Assembly (NCBI RefSeq): GCF_003002055.1 | Contig: NZ_PVZF01000010.1 | Span: 62,001-126,000 of the forward strand | Direction of reading: 5' to 3' | Source of the DNA: Kineococcus rhizosphaerae | GTDB lineage: Bacteria > Actinomycetota > Actinomycetes > Actinomycetales > Kineococcaceae | DNA length: 64,000 nt | Shown here: positions 17,033 to 24,664 of the stretch, one piece after another | How the letters are laid out: every line of letters begins with the position of its first letter | Numbering within the stretch: the first letter of the stretch is position 1 | Translations under genes and position numbers: made by a program | Notes under the pieces: generated by a model | Told to the model about the DNA's origin: nothing | Database searches by the model: none | Seen by the model: the letters and a program-made list of their open reading frames with translations, nothing else

Positions 17033-18066
17033 GCGCCCACTCCCCCCACCCCGTCCAGATCGTCGGGCTGACGGGCATCGGCGAGGTGCACGCCGGGGAC
17101 GACGTCGCCCGGCTCGTCGTCGACGCCCTGCACCTGCAGCGGGCCTCCCTCAACGACGGCGACGTGATCGCGATCTCCAGCAAGGTCGTGTCCAAGGCCG
17201 CCGGCCTGAGCGTGCCCGCGACCGACCGCGACGAGGTCGTCCTGCGCGAGTCCCGGCGCCTGGTCGCCGCGCGCCGCACCCCGGCGGGCGTCTCGCGCGT
17301 CGTGCAGTCCGCGGCCGGGCCCGTCATGGCCGCCGCCGGCGTCGACGCCTCCAACGTCGAGGGCGACGTCGTGCTGACGCTGCCGCCCGACCCCGACGCC
17401 GCGGCCCGCGACCTGCGGGCCCGGCTGCACGAGCTGACCGGCGCCGTCGTCGGCGTCGTCGTCACCGACACCGCCGGGCGCCCCTGGCGCGCCGGGCAGA
17501 CCGACTTCGCCCTCGGCGCCGCCGGGCTCGACGTCCTCGACGACCTGCGCGGGACCGTCGACGCGCAGGGCCGGGACCTGTCGGTGACCGCCCGCGCCCT
17601 CGTGGACGAGATCGCCGCCGCCGCCGACCTCGTCAAGGGCAAGACCTCGGGGGTCCCCGCCGCCCTGTTCCGGGGGTTCGCCGAGCTCGTCCTGCCGGCC
17701 GACGACCCCGGCCCGGGCGCCCGCTCGCTCGTGCGGGACGCGGCCGGCGACTGGTTCCGCCTCGGTCACGTCGAGGCCGTGCGCGCCGCCCTGGGCGCCG
17801 GCGCCGTCGAACCCCCGCCCGTGACGCCCGGCACCCTGACCGAACGCCTCGAACGCACCGCCGAGGTGGCCCTGGCCGCCGGGCCCGTCCTCGACGGGAA
17901 GGTGTTCGTGAAGGGCCCGGCGCTGCACCTGGAGGCCGCCGACGACTTCTCCCTCGGCGTCCTCACCCAGCGGGTGCTGTCGGCGCTGTGGACGGAGTTC
18001 CTCGCCGGTCTCGTCCACCGCGTCCCCGACGGGGTCGTCGTGCGGGTCGTCGAACTCCCCCGCTGA
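17029..18066 (+). CDS. cofE: Coenzyme F420-0:L-glutamate ligase with unusual C-terminal extension
   Basis: Adds L-glutamate residues to F420-0. Residues 1 to about 245 are a CofE domain (VQIVGLTGIGEV, DGDVIAISSKVVSKAAG, VVVTDTAGRPWRAGQTDFALGAAGL, DEIAAAADLVKGKTSGVPAALFRG). The 345-residue protein is longer than stand-alone CofE but much shorter than mycobacterial FbiB, whose C-terminal nitroreductase domain reduces the dehydro-F420 intermediate. The extra ~100 residues show no FMN nitroreductase motif I recognise. The GTG at 17029 overlaps cofD; the stop overlaps the next ATG (TGATG). The three genes likely form an operon. Confidence 0.9.
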   Translation: MSAHSPHPVQIVGLTGIGEVHAGDDVARLVVDALHLQRASLNDGDVIAISSKVVSKAAGLSVPATDRDEVVLRESRRLVAARRTPAGVSRVVQSAAGPVMAAAGVDASNVEGDVVLTLPPDPDAAARDLRARLHELTGAVVGVVVTDTAGRPWRAGQTDFALGAAGLDVLDDLRGTVDAQGRDLSVTARALVDEIAAAADLVKGKTSGVPAALFRGFAELVLPADDPGPGARSLVRDAAGDWFRLGHVEAVRAALGAGAVEPPPVTPGTLTERLERTAEVALAAGPVLDGKVFVKGPALHLEAADDFSLGVLTQRVLSALWTEFLAGLVHRVPDGVVVRVVELPR

Positions 18067-18659
18067 TGTGGGTCGACCTGACCCGGCCCCTGCACCCGGG
18101 GATGCCGGTGTTCCCCGGCGACCCGGAGTTCTCGGCCCGGGTCGTGGCGGGTGACGGTTTCCGCATCACCGAGCTCGCGCTGGGCTCGCACACGGGGACC
18201 CACGTCGACGCCCCGGCGCACGTCGACCCCGACGGTCCGGCGATCGACGAACTCCCCCTGGACCTGTTCGCCGGCGAGGCCGTCGTGCTCGACGTCCGCG
18301 GGGCCACGGCGATCGAGCGGCTGCCCGACGTCTCCGGGTGCCGGATCGTGCTGCTGCGCAGCGGGTCCGACGAGACCCACCTCACGGTCGCGGCAGCCCG
18401 GGCGCTGCGGGAGGCGGGGGTGCGGACCGTCGGGATCGACGGCCCCAGCGTCGACGCCCCCGGCACCCTCGCCGTCCACCGGGTCCTGCTCGGGACGCGG
18501 GACGACCCGGGGGTCCTCGTGGAGAACCTCACGAACCTGGCGGCACTGCCGGGGCGGGTGGAGTTCTTCGCCGTGCCGCTGGCCCTGAGCGGCGGGGACG
18601 GGTCGCCGGTGCGGGCGTTCGCGCGGGCGCTCGGGACGCTGCGCGGTCCGGGCGCCTGA
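18066..18659 (+). CDS. Cyclase family protein (kynurenine formamidase-like)
   Basis: A 197-residue metal-dependent hydrolase fold of the cyclase/KynB family, whose members hydrolyse N-formylkynurenine or act on other amides and lactones. The metal-binding HTGTHVDAPAHV signature (near residues 41-52) and the N-terminal DLTRPLHPGMPVFPGDP are clear. The ATG overlaps the cofE stop (TGATG), implying translational coupling with the F420 genes; a link to F420 is not otherwise supported. It is shorter than many KynB proteins but looks complete. Confidence 0.85.
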   Translation: MWVDLTRPLHPGMPVFPGDPEFSARVVAGDGFRITELALGSHTGTHVDAPAHVDPDGPAIDELPLDLFAGEAVVLDVRGATAIERLPDVSGCRIVLLRSGSDETHLTVAAARALREAGVRTVGIDGPSVDAPGTLAVHRVLLGTRDDPGVLVENLTNLAALPGRVEFFAVPLALSGGDGSPVRAFARALGTLRGPGA

Positions 18660-18674
18660 ACGGTCATCGATCGT

Positions 18675-18690
18675 GCCCGGCTCACCGGGC
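18675..18690. terminator. Hairpin between convergent genes
   Basis: GCCCGG, a four-base loop and CCGGGC form a perfect six-pair stem in the 37-base gap between the convergent cyclase and DNA glycosylase genes. It could act as a bidirectional terminator, though no T-run follows on either side. Confidence 0.45.
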
Positions 18691-18696
18691 CCCGCC

Positions 18697-19644
18697 TCAG
18701 CGCGCGGAGAACGCCCCCCGCCGCACCGCCCGGTTCGGGGTGTGCGTCGGCAGGGTCATCCGCGGCGCCCGCCGCGGCCGCACCACCCCGGCGAAGGCCA
18801 GCAACTGCTGCACGCGGTAGCGGTGCCCGCGGTAGCACTCGATGACCTCGGCGCAGCCGGCGTCGTCGAGGACCTCCCCCGTCAGCGCGAACGACACGTT
18901 CTTGGCGACGTGGTAGTCGCCGAAGCTGAACGCGTCGGCGTGGCCGTGGGCGCGCTGGCGGACCTCCGCCGACGTCCACACCCCGATCCCCGGCAGCGAC
19001 CGCAACGCGCGGTCGGCCTCCTCCGGGCCCATCCCCAGCGTGCGTTCGAGGCCCGTGGCGCGGGACGCGGCGAGGATCGTGACCTTGCGGCGGCGCAGCT
19101 CCACCCCGGCCTGCAGCCACTCCCAGGACGGGATGCGGGTCCACTGCTCGGGGGTCGGCGACAGCATCAGCCCGCCCGGCCCGGGGGCGGGTTCGCCGAA
19201 CCGCTGCACGAGTCGGCGCCACGCGGCGAACGCCTCGACGCAGGTGACGACCTGCTCCAGCGCCGAGGCGGAGACCGCCTCGAACACGGCGCGGGTGCGG
19301 GTGGTGCGCCAGTGCGGGTTCGCCCGCCAGGACTGGACCAGGAGCGGGTGCTCGGGGTTCGGGACGAAGTCGGCCCAGGTGTCGTCGGCGGCGCCCAGCA
19401 GCTCGGGGACCCCGGCGAGCACCCAGTCCGCGCCGGGCCCCCAGGCCTGCGCCTCGACGGCGTCGCGCAGGCCCCGCACGCGCAGCGTCACGGGGCCTTC
19501 CGGGGTGCGCGTGGCGCGCCAGAACGTCCCGTCGGGGTCGAGGCGGTGGGTCGGGTCCCCGGCCCCGCGGCGCAGCGGGGTGAGCATGGCGGCGACGGGG
19601 ACGGGGCGGCCGGGGGTCCAGCGCAGTTCCCCGTCCGGCGTCAT
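18697..19644 (-). CDS. HhH-GPD DNA glycosylase (AlkA-like)
   Basis: A 315-residue base-excision repair protein of the AlkA/3-methyladenine glycosylase II type. The C-terminal half has the helix-hairpin-helix LRSLPGIGVWTSAEVRQ followed by DAFSFGDYHVAKNV, which holds the candidate catalytic aspartate. The N-terminal half resembles the divergent AlkA N-domain. It overlaps the upstream EamA gene by four bases (19641-19644), so the two are co-transcribed. An exact substrate cannot be read from sequence. Confidence 0.87.
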   Translation of the reverse strand: MTPDGELRWTPGRPVPVAAMLTPLRRGAGDPTHRLDPDGTFWRATRTPEGPVTLRVRGLRDAVEAQAWGPGADWVLAGVPELLGAADDTWADFVPNPEHPLLVQSWRANPHWRTTRTRAVFEAVSASALEQVVTCVEAFAAWRRLVQRFGEPAPGPGGLMLSPTPEQWTRIPSWEWLQAGVELRRRKVTILAASRATGLERTLGMGPEEADRALRSLPGIGVWTSAEVRQRAHGHADAFSFGDYHVAKNVSFALTGEVLDDAGCAEVIECYRGHRYRVQQLLAFAGVVRPRRAPRMTLPTHTPNRAVRRGAFSAR

Positions 19645-20579
19645 GCCTCCACGGTAAGCGGCGCCGCGGGCTGCCCGGGCGCGTTCCGGGCGGGTTCGCG
19701 GGGGCCGCGGGTCGTCAGGAAGGAACCGGCGAGCACCAGCGCGAACCCGGCGACGGTGGTGAGGGTGATCCGCTCCCCCAGCACGACGGCCCCGGCCACG
19801 ACGGCGACGACGGGGTTGACGTAGACGATGGAGGTGGAGCGCACCGGGCCGATCTCGCCCACGAGGGCGAACAGCAGGAGGAAGGCCCCCGCGGTGCAGA
19901 CGAGGGCGAGGACGACGACCGAGGCCACGACGGGGGCGGACACCGCGTCCGGCAGGCCCGGCCCGAGCGCCACGACGGGGACGTAGACGAGGGCGGAGAG
20001 CACGAGGCTGGCGAGGACGACGGCCATCCCGGGCAGCTCGGACAGGTGGCGGGCGAGGATCGCGGGCCCGACGGCGTACCCGACCACGACGACGGCCAGC
20101 TCGGCGACGGCGCCGAACTGGGTGGGGACGAGGTCGAAGCCGACGAGGGTCGCCACCCCCAGGGTCCCCAGGGCCAGACCGGCCCAGCCGAGGCCGCCGA
20201 GGCGCTCGGAGCGCCGGGTCGCGAGGGCGAGGACCGCACCGACCACGGGCACCGCGGAGATGATGACGGCGGTCGTGGAGCTGGGCAGGTCGTGCTCGGC
20301 CCGGGCCAGGAACAGCCAGGGGCCGACGATCTCGAACCCGGTGTAGGCGACGACGGCCTTCCAGTGCCGCGCCAGCGTCGGCAGGCTGTCGCGCACCTCC
20401 TTGCGGGACAACGCGATGGGTGCGAGCACGAGCGCGGCGACGGCCGTGCGGGCCAGCACGAGCGTGGACGGGGCGAGCTCGTCGCCCGCGACCTTGATGA
20501 GCAGGTAGGGGATGCCCCAGGCGACGCCGAGGGCGGCGAACATCAGGGCGGCGCGGCGGGTCACGCCTCGATCGTCCAC
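19641..20579 (-). CDS. EamA family transporter
   Basis: A 312-residue inner-membrane protein with about ten hydrophobic segments arranged as two EamA (DMT) repeats, ending in a short polar tail after FLTTRGPREP. Such proteins export amino acids, drugs or metabolites; the substrate here is unknown. It is divergent from the LysR gene at 20615, a common regulator/exporter pairing. Two in-frame GTG starts exist (20579 and 20564), and neither has a strong ribosome site. It is coupled to the DNA glycosylase by an ATGA overlap. Confidence 0.87.
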   Translation of the reverse strand: MDDRGVTRRAALMFAALGVAWGIPYLLIKVAGDELAPSTLVLARTAVAALVLAPIALSRKEVRDSLPTLARHWKAVVAYTGFEIVGPWLFLARAEHDLPSSTTAVIISAVPVVGAVLALATRRSERLGGLGWAGLALGTLGVATLVGFDLVPTQFGAVAELAVVVVGYAVGPAILARHLSELPGMAVVLASLVLSALVYVPVVALGPGLPDAVSAPVVASVVVLALVCTAGAFLLLFALVGEIGPVRSTSIVYVNPVVAVVAGAVVLGERITLTTVAGFALVLAGSFLTTRGPREPARNAPGQPAAPLTVEA

Positions 20580-20614
20580 CCCCGGCGAACGTTCAGTCCA
20601 GCTAGAGTTTCCTC

Positions 20615-21553
20615 ATGAGTCTCGACAGTGAGGACTTCACGATCGACCTGCGCAGGCTCCGCCTCCTGCGCGAGGTGGAGCGGCGCGGCACGGTCGCCGC
20701 GACCGCCGCCGCCCTGCACCTGACCCCCTCGGCCGTCTCGCAGCAGCTCGCCGGCCTGGCCCGCGACCTCGACGTCCCGCTCTTCGAGCGCCAGGGCCGC
20801 GGCGTCCGGCTCACGGGTCAGGCCCGCGTCCTGCTCGCGCACGCCGACGCCGTCGCCGCCCAGCTCGAGAAGGCCCGCGCCGACCTCGTCGCCTTCGACG
20901 CCGGGGCGGTCGGGGAGGTCCGGATCGGGTCGCTGGCCACCGCCGTCTTCGCCGTCGTCGCCCCCGCGTTGCGACGGCTGCGCCGCGACCGCCCCGGGCT
21001 GCGGCTGCTGGTGCGCGAACGCGACCCCGTCGTGGCGATCGCGGGGCTGGACGCCGGCGAGCTCGACGTCGTGGTCGCCGTCGACCACCCGGGCGGCCCG
21101 CGCCGCGATGACGCCCGCTACGACCGCGTCGACCTGCTGACCGACGTCCTGGACGTCCTGCTGCCGGCCGACCACCGGCTCGCCGACCGCGACGAGGTCG
21201 ACCTCGCCGAACTGGCCCGCGAGGAGTGGATCGCCGCGGCCGCCGACGACGCGTGCGCGCAGATCACCATGGGCGCCTGCGCGGCCGCGGGCTTCTCCCC
21301 CGACGTGCGTCACCACACCGGCGAGTACGACGCCCTGGCGGCCCTGGTGGCTGCGGGGGCGGGGGTCGCGCTCGTCCCGCGACTGGCGCACCCGTTGCGG
21401 CCCAGCGGGTTGCGCGTGGTGCCCCTGACCGGCCCGCCGCCCGCGCGGTCGATCTACGCGGCGACCCGGGCCGGGCGCGGCACCGACGCCCCGACGGCCG
21501 CGGTGCTCGAGGAGTTCCGGCGGGTCGCCACGGAGCGCCCCGACGCCTCGTGA
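20615..21553 (+). CDS. LysR family transcriptional regulator
   Basis: A 312-residue LysR regulator. The N-terminal winged helix is visible (LRLLREVERRGTVAATAAALHLTPSAVSQQLAGLARDLDVPLFERQGRGV), followed by a periplasmic-binding-type effector domain. It begins at ATG 20615, six bases after TAGAGT (20603-20608), suggesting a leaderless mRNA. The 35-base gap to the divergent EamA gene includes the palindrome GAACGTTC (20587-20594), a possible binding site. It probably controls the exporter and glycosylase pair; the effector is unknown. Confidence 0.9.
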   Translation: MSLDSEDFTIDLRRLRLLREVERRGTVAATAAALHLTPSAVSQQLAGLARDLDVPLFERQGRGVRLTGQARVLLAHADAVAAQLEKARADLVAFDAGAVGEVRIGSLATAVFAVVAPALRRLRRDRPGLRLLVRERDPVVAIAGLDAGELDVVVAVDHPGGPRRDDARYDRVDLLTDVLDVLLPADHRLADRDEVDLAELAREEWIAAAADDACAQITMGACAAAGFSPDVRHHTGEYDALAALVAAGAGVALVPRLAHPLRPSGLRVVPLTGPPPARSIYAATRAGRGTDAPTAAVLEEFRRVATERPDAS

Positions 21554-21557
21554 CCCC

Positions 21558-21586
21558 TTGACTGTGCAACGGCGTAATCGTGTAAT
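21558..21586 (+). promoter_or_regulatory. Near-consensus leaderless promoter
   Basis: TTGACT (21558-21563), a 17-base spacer and TGTAAT (21581-21586) are followed six bases later by the ATG at 21593. The hexamers are identical to those of the whiB promoter, and the spacer holds a repeated GTAATCG. It is among the best core promoter matches in the window. Confidence 0.7.
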
Positions 21587-21592
21587 CGCTGC

Positions 21593-22111
21593 ATGAGCGA
21601 TGACGCCGACATCGCGGCCTGGCTCTCCGGCCGGTTGCCGCAGGACTGGTTCGAGACCGCCCCCGCGGTCTCCGTCGACCGCGAGGAGATCGTGGTCACC
21701 GGACGGCTCGCCGTCCCCGAGAGCACCGAGGGCGGTGACGGCACCGGCAGCGGGGCCACCCGTCGCGCCGAAGCGGGCCGCGTCGCCCGCTTCCGCGAGG
21801 AGACCCGCCCCGCCCGCATGCGGATCGCCGACGAGGCCGAGTCCCTGTTCGGCCGCAAGGTCGCCTGGGGCGCGGCGTGCGGTCAGACCGAGGAGCTGTT
21901 CACCAACCTCGCCACCCCCGTCATGACGCGGCTGCGCCAACCCCAGCGCCAGGTGCTCGACACCCTCGTCGACGCCGGCGTCGCCCGGACCCGCTCCGAG
22001 GCGCTCGCCTGGTGCGTGCGCCTCGTCGGGCAGCACCAGCGGGACTGGATCGAGTCGCTGCGCGAGGCGCTCGCGGGGGTCGAGGAGGCGCGGGCGGCCG
22101 GGCCCGCCTGA
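21593..22111 (+). CDS. Hypothetical protein with strong promoter
   Basis: A 172-residue soluble protein. The N-terminus (DIAAWLSGRLPQDWF) is followed by EEIVVTGRLAVPE, an Arg/Glu-rich stretch (RFREETRPARMRIADEAESLFGRKVAWG) and a C-terminal helical part (VLDTLVDAGVARTRSEALAWCVRLVGQHQRDWIESLREALAGVEEA). The last part resembles a ribbon-helix-helix-like segment also seen in other actinobacterial unknowns. No membrane or catalytic motif is visible. The gene has an exceptionally good leaderless promoter and no coupled neighbour, suggesting strong independent expression. Confidence 0.8.
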   Translation: MSDDADIAAWLSGRLPQDWFETAPAVSVDREEIVVTGRLAVPESTEGGDGTGSGATRRAEAGRVARFREETRPARMRIADEAESLFGRKVAWGAACGQTEELFTNLATPVMTRLRQPQRQVLDTLVDAGVARTRSEALAWCVRLVGQHQRDWIESLREALAGVEEARAAGPA

Positions 22112-22142
22112 CCGGGGCGGCTCCGGTCGCGGGTGCCCGGCG

Positions 22143-22259
22143 TCAGTCGACGGTCCAGTTCTCCCAGCGGTCCTGCTCCCACAACGTGGTGCGCAGGTCG
22201 TCGGTGTCGGTCACGACGGGCAGCGGCGAGTCCAGGACGACGGCGGTCTGGGGGGTCAT
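22143..22259 (-). CDS. 38-residue tryptophan-rich small protein
   Basis: A complete small ORF: ATG at 22259, a good GAGAGGAA ribosome site seven or eight bases upstream, and TGA at 22145-22143. The product starts MTPQTAVVLDSPLPVV, is acidic in the middle (TDTDDLRTT) and ends LWEQDRWENWTVD, with three Trp in its last eleven residues. It is 57 bases downstream of the GGDEF gene on the same strand and could share its transcript. Peptide precursor, regulatory peptide or small protein are all possible; no maturation enzyme is nearby. Confidence 0.6.
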   Translation of the reverse strand: MTPQTAVVLDSPLPVVTDTDDLRTTLWEQDRWENWTVD

Positions 22260-22315
22260 GGCGGTTCCTCTCGTGGTGGGCTGACCCGGCCAGTCTCAGC
22301 GCCGGTCCGGGCCCG

Positions 22316-23800
22316 TCACCCCGTGCTCACGGGAGAAGTTCGGGCGTTCTTCACGCTCGCGGAAGACCGCGCGCGCAGGCGCCGGGACCTCTTCTTGCCC
22401 TCGTACATCCGGGCGTCCGCCGCGCGCAGCAGCCCGGGCACGTCCTGCCCGTGTTCGGGCAGCAGCGCGGTCCCGACGCTCGCCCCCACGCCCACCCGGA
22501 CGCCGTCGACCGTCAGGGGTTCGGCCACGGCCGCCGCGACCCGGCGGGCGAGCGCCGCGGCCTCCGGGGCCGACACCCCGCGCGCCAGGACGGCGAACTC
22601 GTCGCCGCCGAGCCGGGCGGGGACGTCGCCCTCCCGGACGACGGCGCCCAGGCGCCGGGCGACCACCCGCAGGAGCTCGTCGCCGGCGTGGTGGCCCAGG
22701 GTGTCGTTGACCTGCTTGAACCCGTCGAGGTCGAGGAGCAGCAGCGCACCCCCGTCCTGCGGCGCGGCGGGCAGGAGCTCGGCGAGCGCCGTGAGCAGCC
22801 TTCCGCGGTTGGGCAGCCCGGTCAGCCCGTCGTGGTCGGCGCGGTGCCGCAGCTCGGCGAGCAGCTCGTGCTCGGCCTGGCGCGAGCGGGCGCTGTCGAC
22901 GACCAGCGCGCCCTGCAGGGACAGCTGCCGCGCCACCCGGCGCTCGTGCTCGGTCCAGGTGCGGGTGCGGCTCACGTCCCCGCACAGGACCATCCCGACG
23001 AACCCGCGCGCCGACCGCAGCGGCAGCGCGGCGTACGAGAGCAGTTCCATGGTGGCGACGAACCCGCCCGGGCGGCCCGGCGTGGCCACGGCGCAGTCGG
23101 CCAGCACCGGCTCGCCGAGCTCCTGGGCGCGCCGCCACACGGGCGAGCCCAGCGCGGACCGGCCGACGAGCTGCGCCCGCAGCGCGGCCGCGACGGACTC
23201 GGGGACGCCGAGGCCGAGCAGGTCGAGGATGCGCCCGTCCTCCTCGCACAGGTGCACGGCGACGCGCTCGGTCCGCAGCGCGTCGGCGCTGACCCGCGCG
23301 AGCACCTCGGCGGCCTGGTGGACGGACGTGGCCCGGGTGCCCTCCTCGAACAGGCGCCGCACGGCGTCGGCTGCGACGGCGTCCAGCTCCCGGGCGCGCC
23401 GGATGGTCTCGGCCTTGAGCAGGACGGCCACGTGGTGCGCGACGGCGGCCAGCACGGACGGCGCGGGGGCCGCGGCACCCGGGCCGGTGCACCGCAGCTG
23501 CAGCCGCCCGACCGCCTCGCCGAGCAGCAGCAGCGGGACGACCAGCGCGCCCGCGGCGGCCGGTTCCCCCGGCGCCAGGACGCGGGCGTCGCGGACACCG
23601 CACGGGCCGGCCAGCCGGTCGACGACGAGGGCCAGAACGTCCTCGAGCCCGACGTCCTCGCGCGTGACGGCGTCGAGCAGGTCGGCGGGCAGCGCCCACT
23701 GCGCGTCGCGCGACGGCGCAGTCGGGAGCTCCACCCCCGGTACGTCGGCCGGCCCCGGGCGGGGCTGGACCCGTCCGGGAGCCGTCGCGCCGGGAATCAC
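22316..23800 (-). CDS. GAF-domain diguanylate cyclase
   Basis: A 494-residue cytosolic protein expected to make c-di-GMP from two GTP. The N-terminal ~310 residues contain two GAF-like sensor regions (VLALVVDRLAGPCGVRDARVL and VLARVSADALRTERVAVHLCEEDGRILDLLG). The C-terminal GGDEF domain starts at HRADHDGLTGLPNRGRLL and has the intact active motif RLGGDEF near residues 398-404, plus DLDGFKQVNDTLGHHAGDELL. No EAL domain is present. The start at 23800 lacks a clear ribosome site. The signal sensed is unknown. Confidence 0.9.
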   Translation of the reverse strand: MIPGATAPGRVQPRPGPADVPGVELPTAPSRDAQWALPADLLDAVTREDVGLEDVLALVVDRLAGPCGVRDARVLAPGEPAAAGALVVPLLLLGEAVGRLQLRCTGPGAAAPAPSVLAAVAHHVAVLLKAETIRRARELDAVAADAVRRLFEEGTRATSVHQAAEVLARVSADALRTERVAVHLCEEDGRILDLLGLGVPESVAAALRAQLVGRSALGSPVWRRAQELGEPVLADCAVATPGRPGGFVATMELLSYAALPLRSARGFVGMVLCGDVSRTRTWTEHERRVARQLSLQGALVVDSARSRQAEHELLAELRHRADHDGLTGLPNRGRLLTALAELLPAAPQDGGALLLLDLDGFKQVNDTLGHHAGDELLRVVARRLGAVVREGDVPARLGGDEFAVLARGVSAPEAAALARRVAAAVAEPLTVDGVRVGVGASVGTALLPEHGQDVPGLLRAADARMYEGKKRSRRLRARSSASVKNARTSPVSTG

Positions 23801-23830
23801 CCGACTGCCGCAGGGACCGGTCGCGCAGGG

Positions 23831-24508
23831 CTACCCGGAGACGGCCTCGGCCCGCACGCCCAGGCCCGACAGGATCCCGGTCCCGTCCTCGACGGCCAGC
23901 AGCGCGAGCAGGACGTGGACGGCGTCGACGTGCTCGGCCCCCCGGGCCTGCGCCTGGGCGAACGTGCCCTCCAGCACCGCCCTGGTCTGCGCGTCGAAGG
24001 GGATCAGCGCGGGCACGTCCGCGGACGCCGGGGGCAGGCAGGCCCGCGCGACGCGCCGGACCTCCTCCAGGGACACGCCCTGGGCCGTGACGGCCTGCCC
24101 CACGGCGTCCTGGTCCAGCGCGGCCAGCAGGAGGTGCGGGACGGCGATCGTCGCGCTGCTCCCCGCGCGGGCGAGTTCCTGCGCCCCGACGACGACGGCG
24201 CGCGCGGAGTCGGTGAAGCGGCTGAACCCCTGGCTGGCGTCGAGCGGTTCCGGCGTCCCGTCGTCCTTGCTGACGAAGCGCTTCTGGGCCGCCTGGCGGG
24301 TCACGCCCATGCTGACGCCGATCTGCGACCAGGAGGCCCCGGAGCGGCGTGCCTGGTCGACGAAGTGGCCGATGAGCGCGTCGGCGGTCTCCCCGAGGTG
24401 GTCCCCGAGGACGACGGCGTCGCTGAGGCGTTCGAGCGGGGTGTCGTGGCGGCCGGCGACGGCGCGGATGAGGTCGTCGAGCCGGACGAGCTGCGTGGAG
24501 TCGGTCAT
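23831..24508 (-). CDS. HTH protein with Clp N-terminal repeat domain
   Basis: A 225-residue protein fusing an N-terminal helix-turn-helix (ASWSQIGVSMGVTRQAAQKRF, about 59-78) to a C-terminal Clp_N double repeat (FTDSARAVVVGAQELAR...VPHLLLAALDQD...HVDAVHVLLALLAVEDGTG). The Clp_N module normally recruits substrates or adaptors to ClpA/C-type ATPases, so this may be a DNA-binding protein whose activity or turnover is tied to Clp proteolysis; that is inference. Two perfect palindromes cover its promoter, indicating autoregulation. The ATG is only seven bases from the end of the -10, so the mRNA is probably leaderless. Confidence 0.87.
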   Translation of the reverse strand: MTDSTQLVRLDDLIRAVAGRHDTPLERLSDAVVLGDHLGETADALIGHFVDQARRSGASWSQIGVSMGVTRQAAQKRFVSKDDGTPEPLDASQGFSRFTDSARAVVVGAQELARAGSSATIAVPHLLLAALDQDAVGQAVTAQGVSLEEVRRVARACLPPASADVPALIPFDAQTRAVLEGTFAQAQARGAEHVDAVHVLLALLAVEDGTGILSGLGVRAEAVSG

Positions 24509-24510
24509 GC

Positions 24511-24555
24511 GTCAACCGTAGGTTGACACTGTCGGGGCGTCAACCGCTGGTTGAC
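24511..24555 (-). promoter_or_regulatory. Twin palindromic operators on a leaderless promoter
   Basis: Two perfect inverted repeats, GTCAACC-N3-GGTTGAC, occupy 24511-24527 and 24539-24555, centres 28 bases apart. On the minus strand, the half-site of the distal copy supplies the -35 TTGACG (24543-24538) and the proximal copy contains the -10 TACGGT (24520-24515), spaced by 17. The start codon at 24508 begins seven bases after the -10. Binding would fully occlude the promoter, so repression, most simply by the encoded HTH protein, is likely. Confidence 0.8.
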
Positions 24556-24596
24556 ACCTGCGGCCTCCGACGGTCCGGGGCTCGCCCGGGGGGGGT

Positions 24597-24647
24597 GGGT
24601 CGTGGACGCATCGCGCCAATGGGTTCGGCGCGATGCGTCCACGACCC
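24597..24647 (-). terminator. 21-base-pair perfect hairpin after the glycan operon
   Basis: A perfect 21-base inverted repeat (arms 24597-24617 and 24627-24647, nine-base loop) begins 18 bases beyond the stop of the last gene in the minus-strand operon. Without a T-run it resembles an actinobacterial hairpin terminator. It also insulates the operator region of the downstream HTH/Clp-N gene. The arm length is unusual. Confidence 0.6.
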
Positions 24648-24664
24648 GGTCCCGAGCGGGCGGG

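Noticed and set aside
16315-18018. 567-codon minus-strand frame opposite cofD/cofE
   Set aside because: Shadow of two well-supported genes; composition (Gly/Asp/Val/His-rich without structure) is typical of antisense frames.
22143-22259. Call of the Trp-rich ORF as a RiPP precursor
   Set aside because: No radical SAM, cyclodehydratase, lanthionine synthetase or leader-peptidase gene is nearby; kept only as a small protein.
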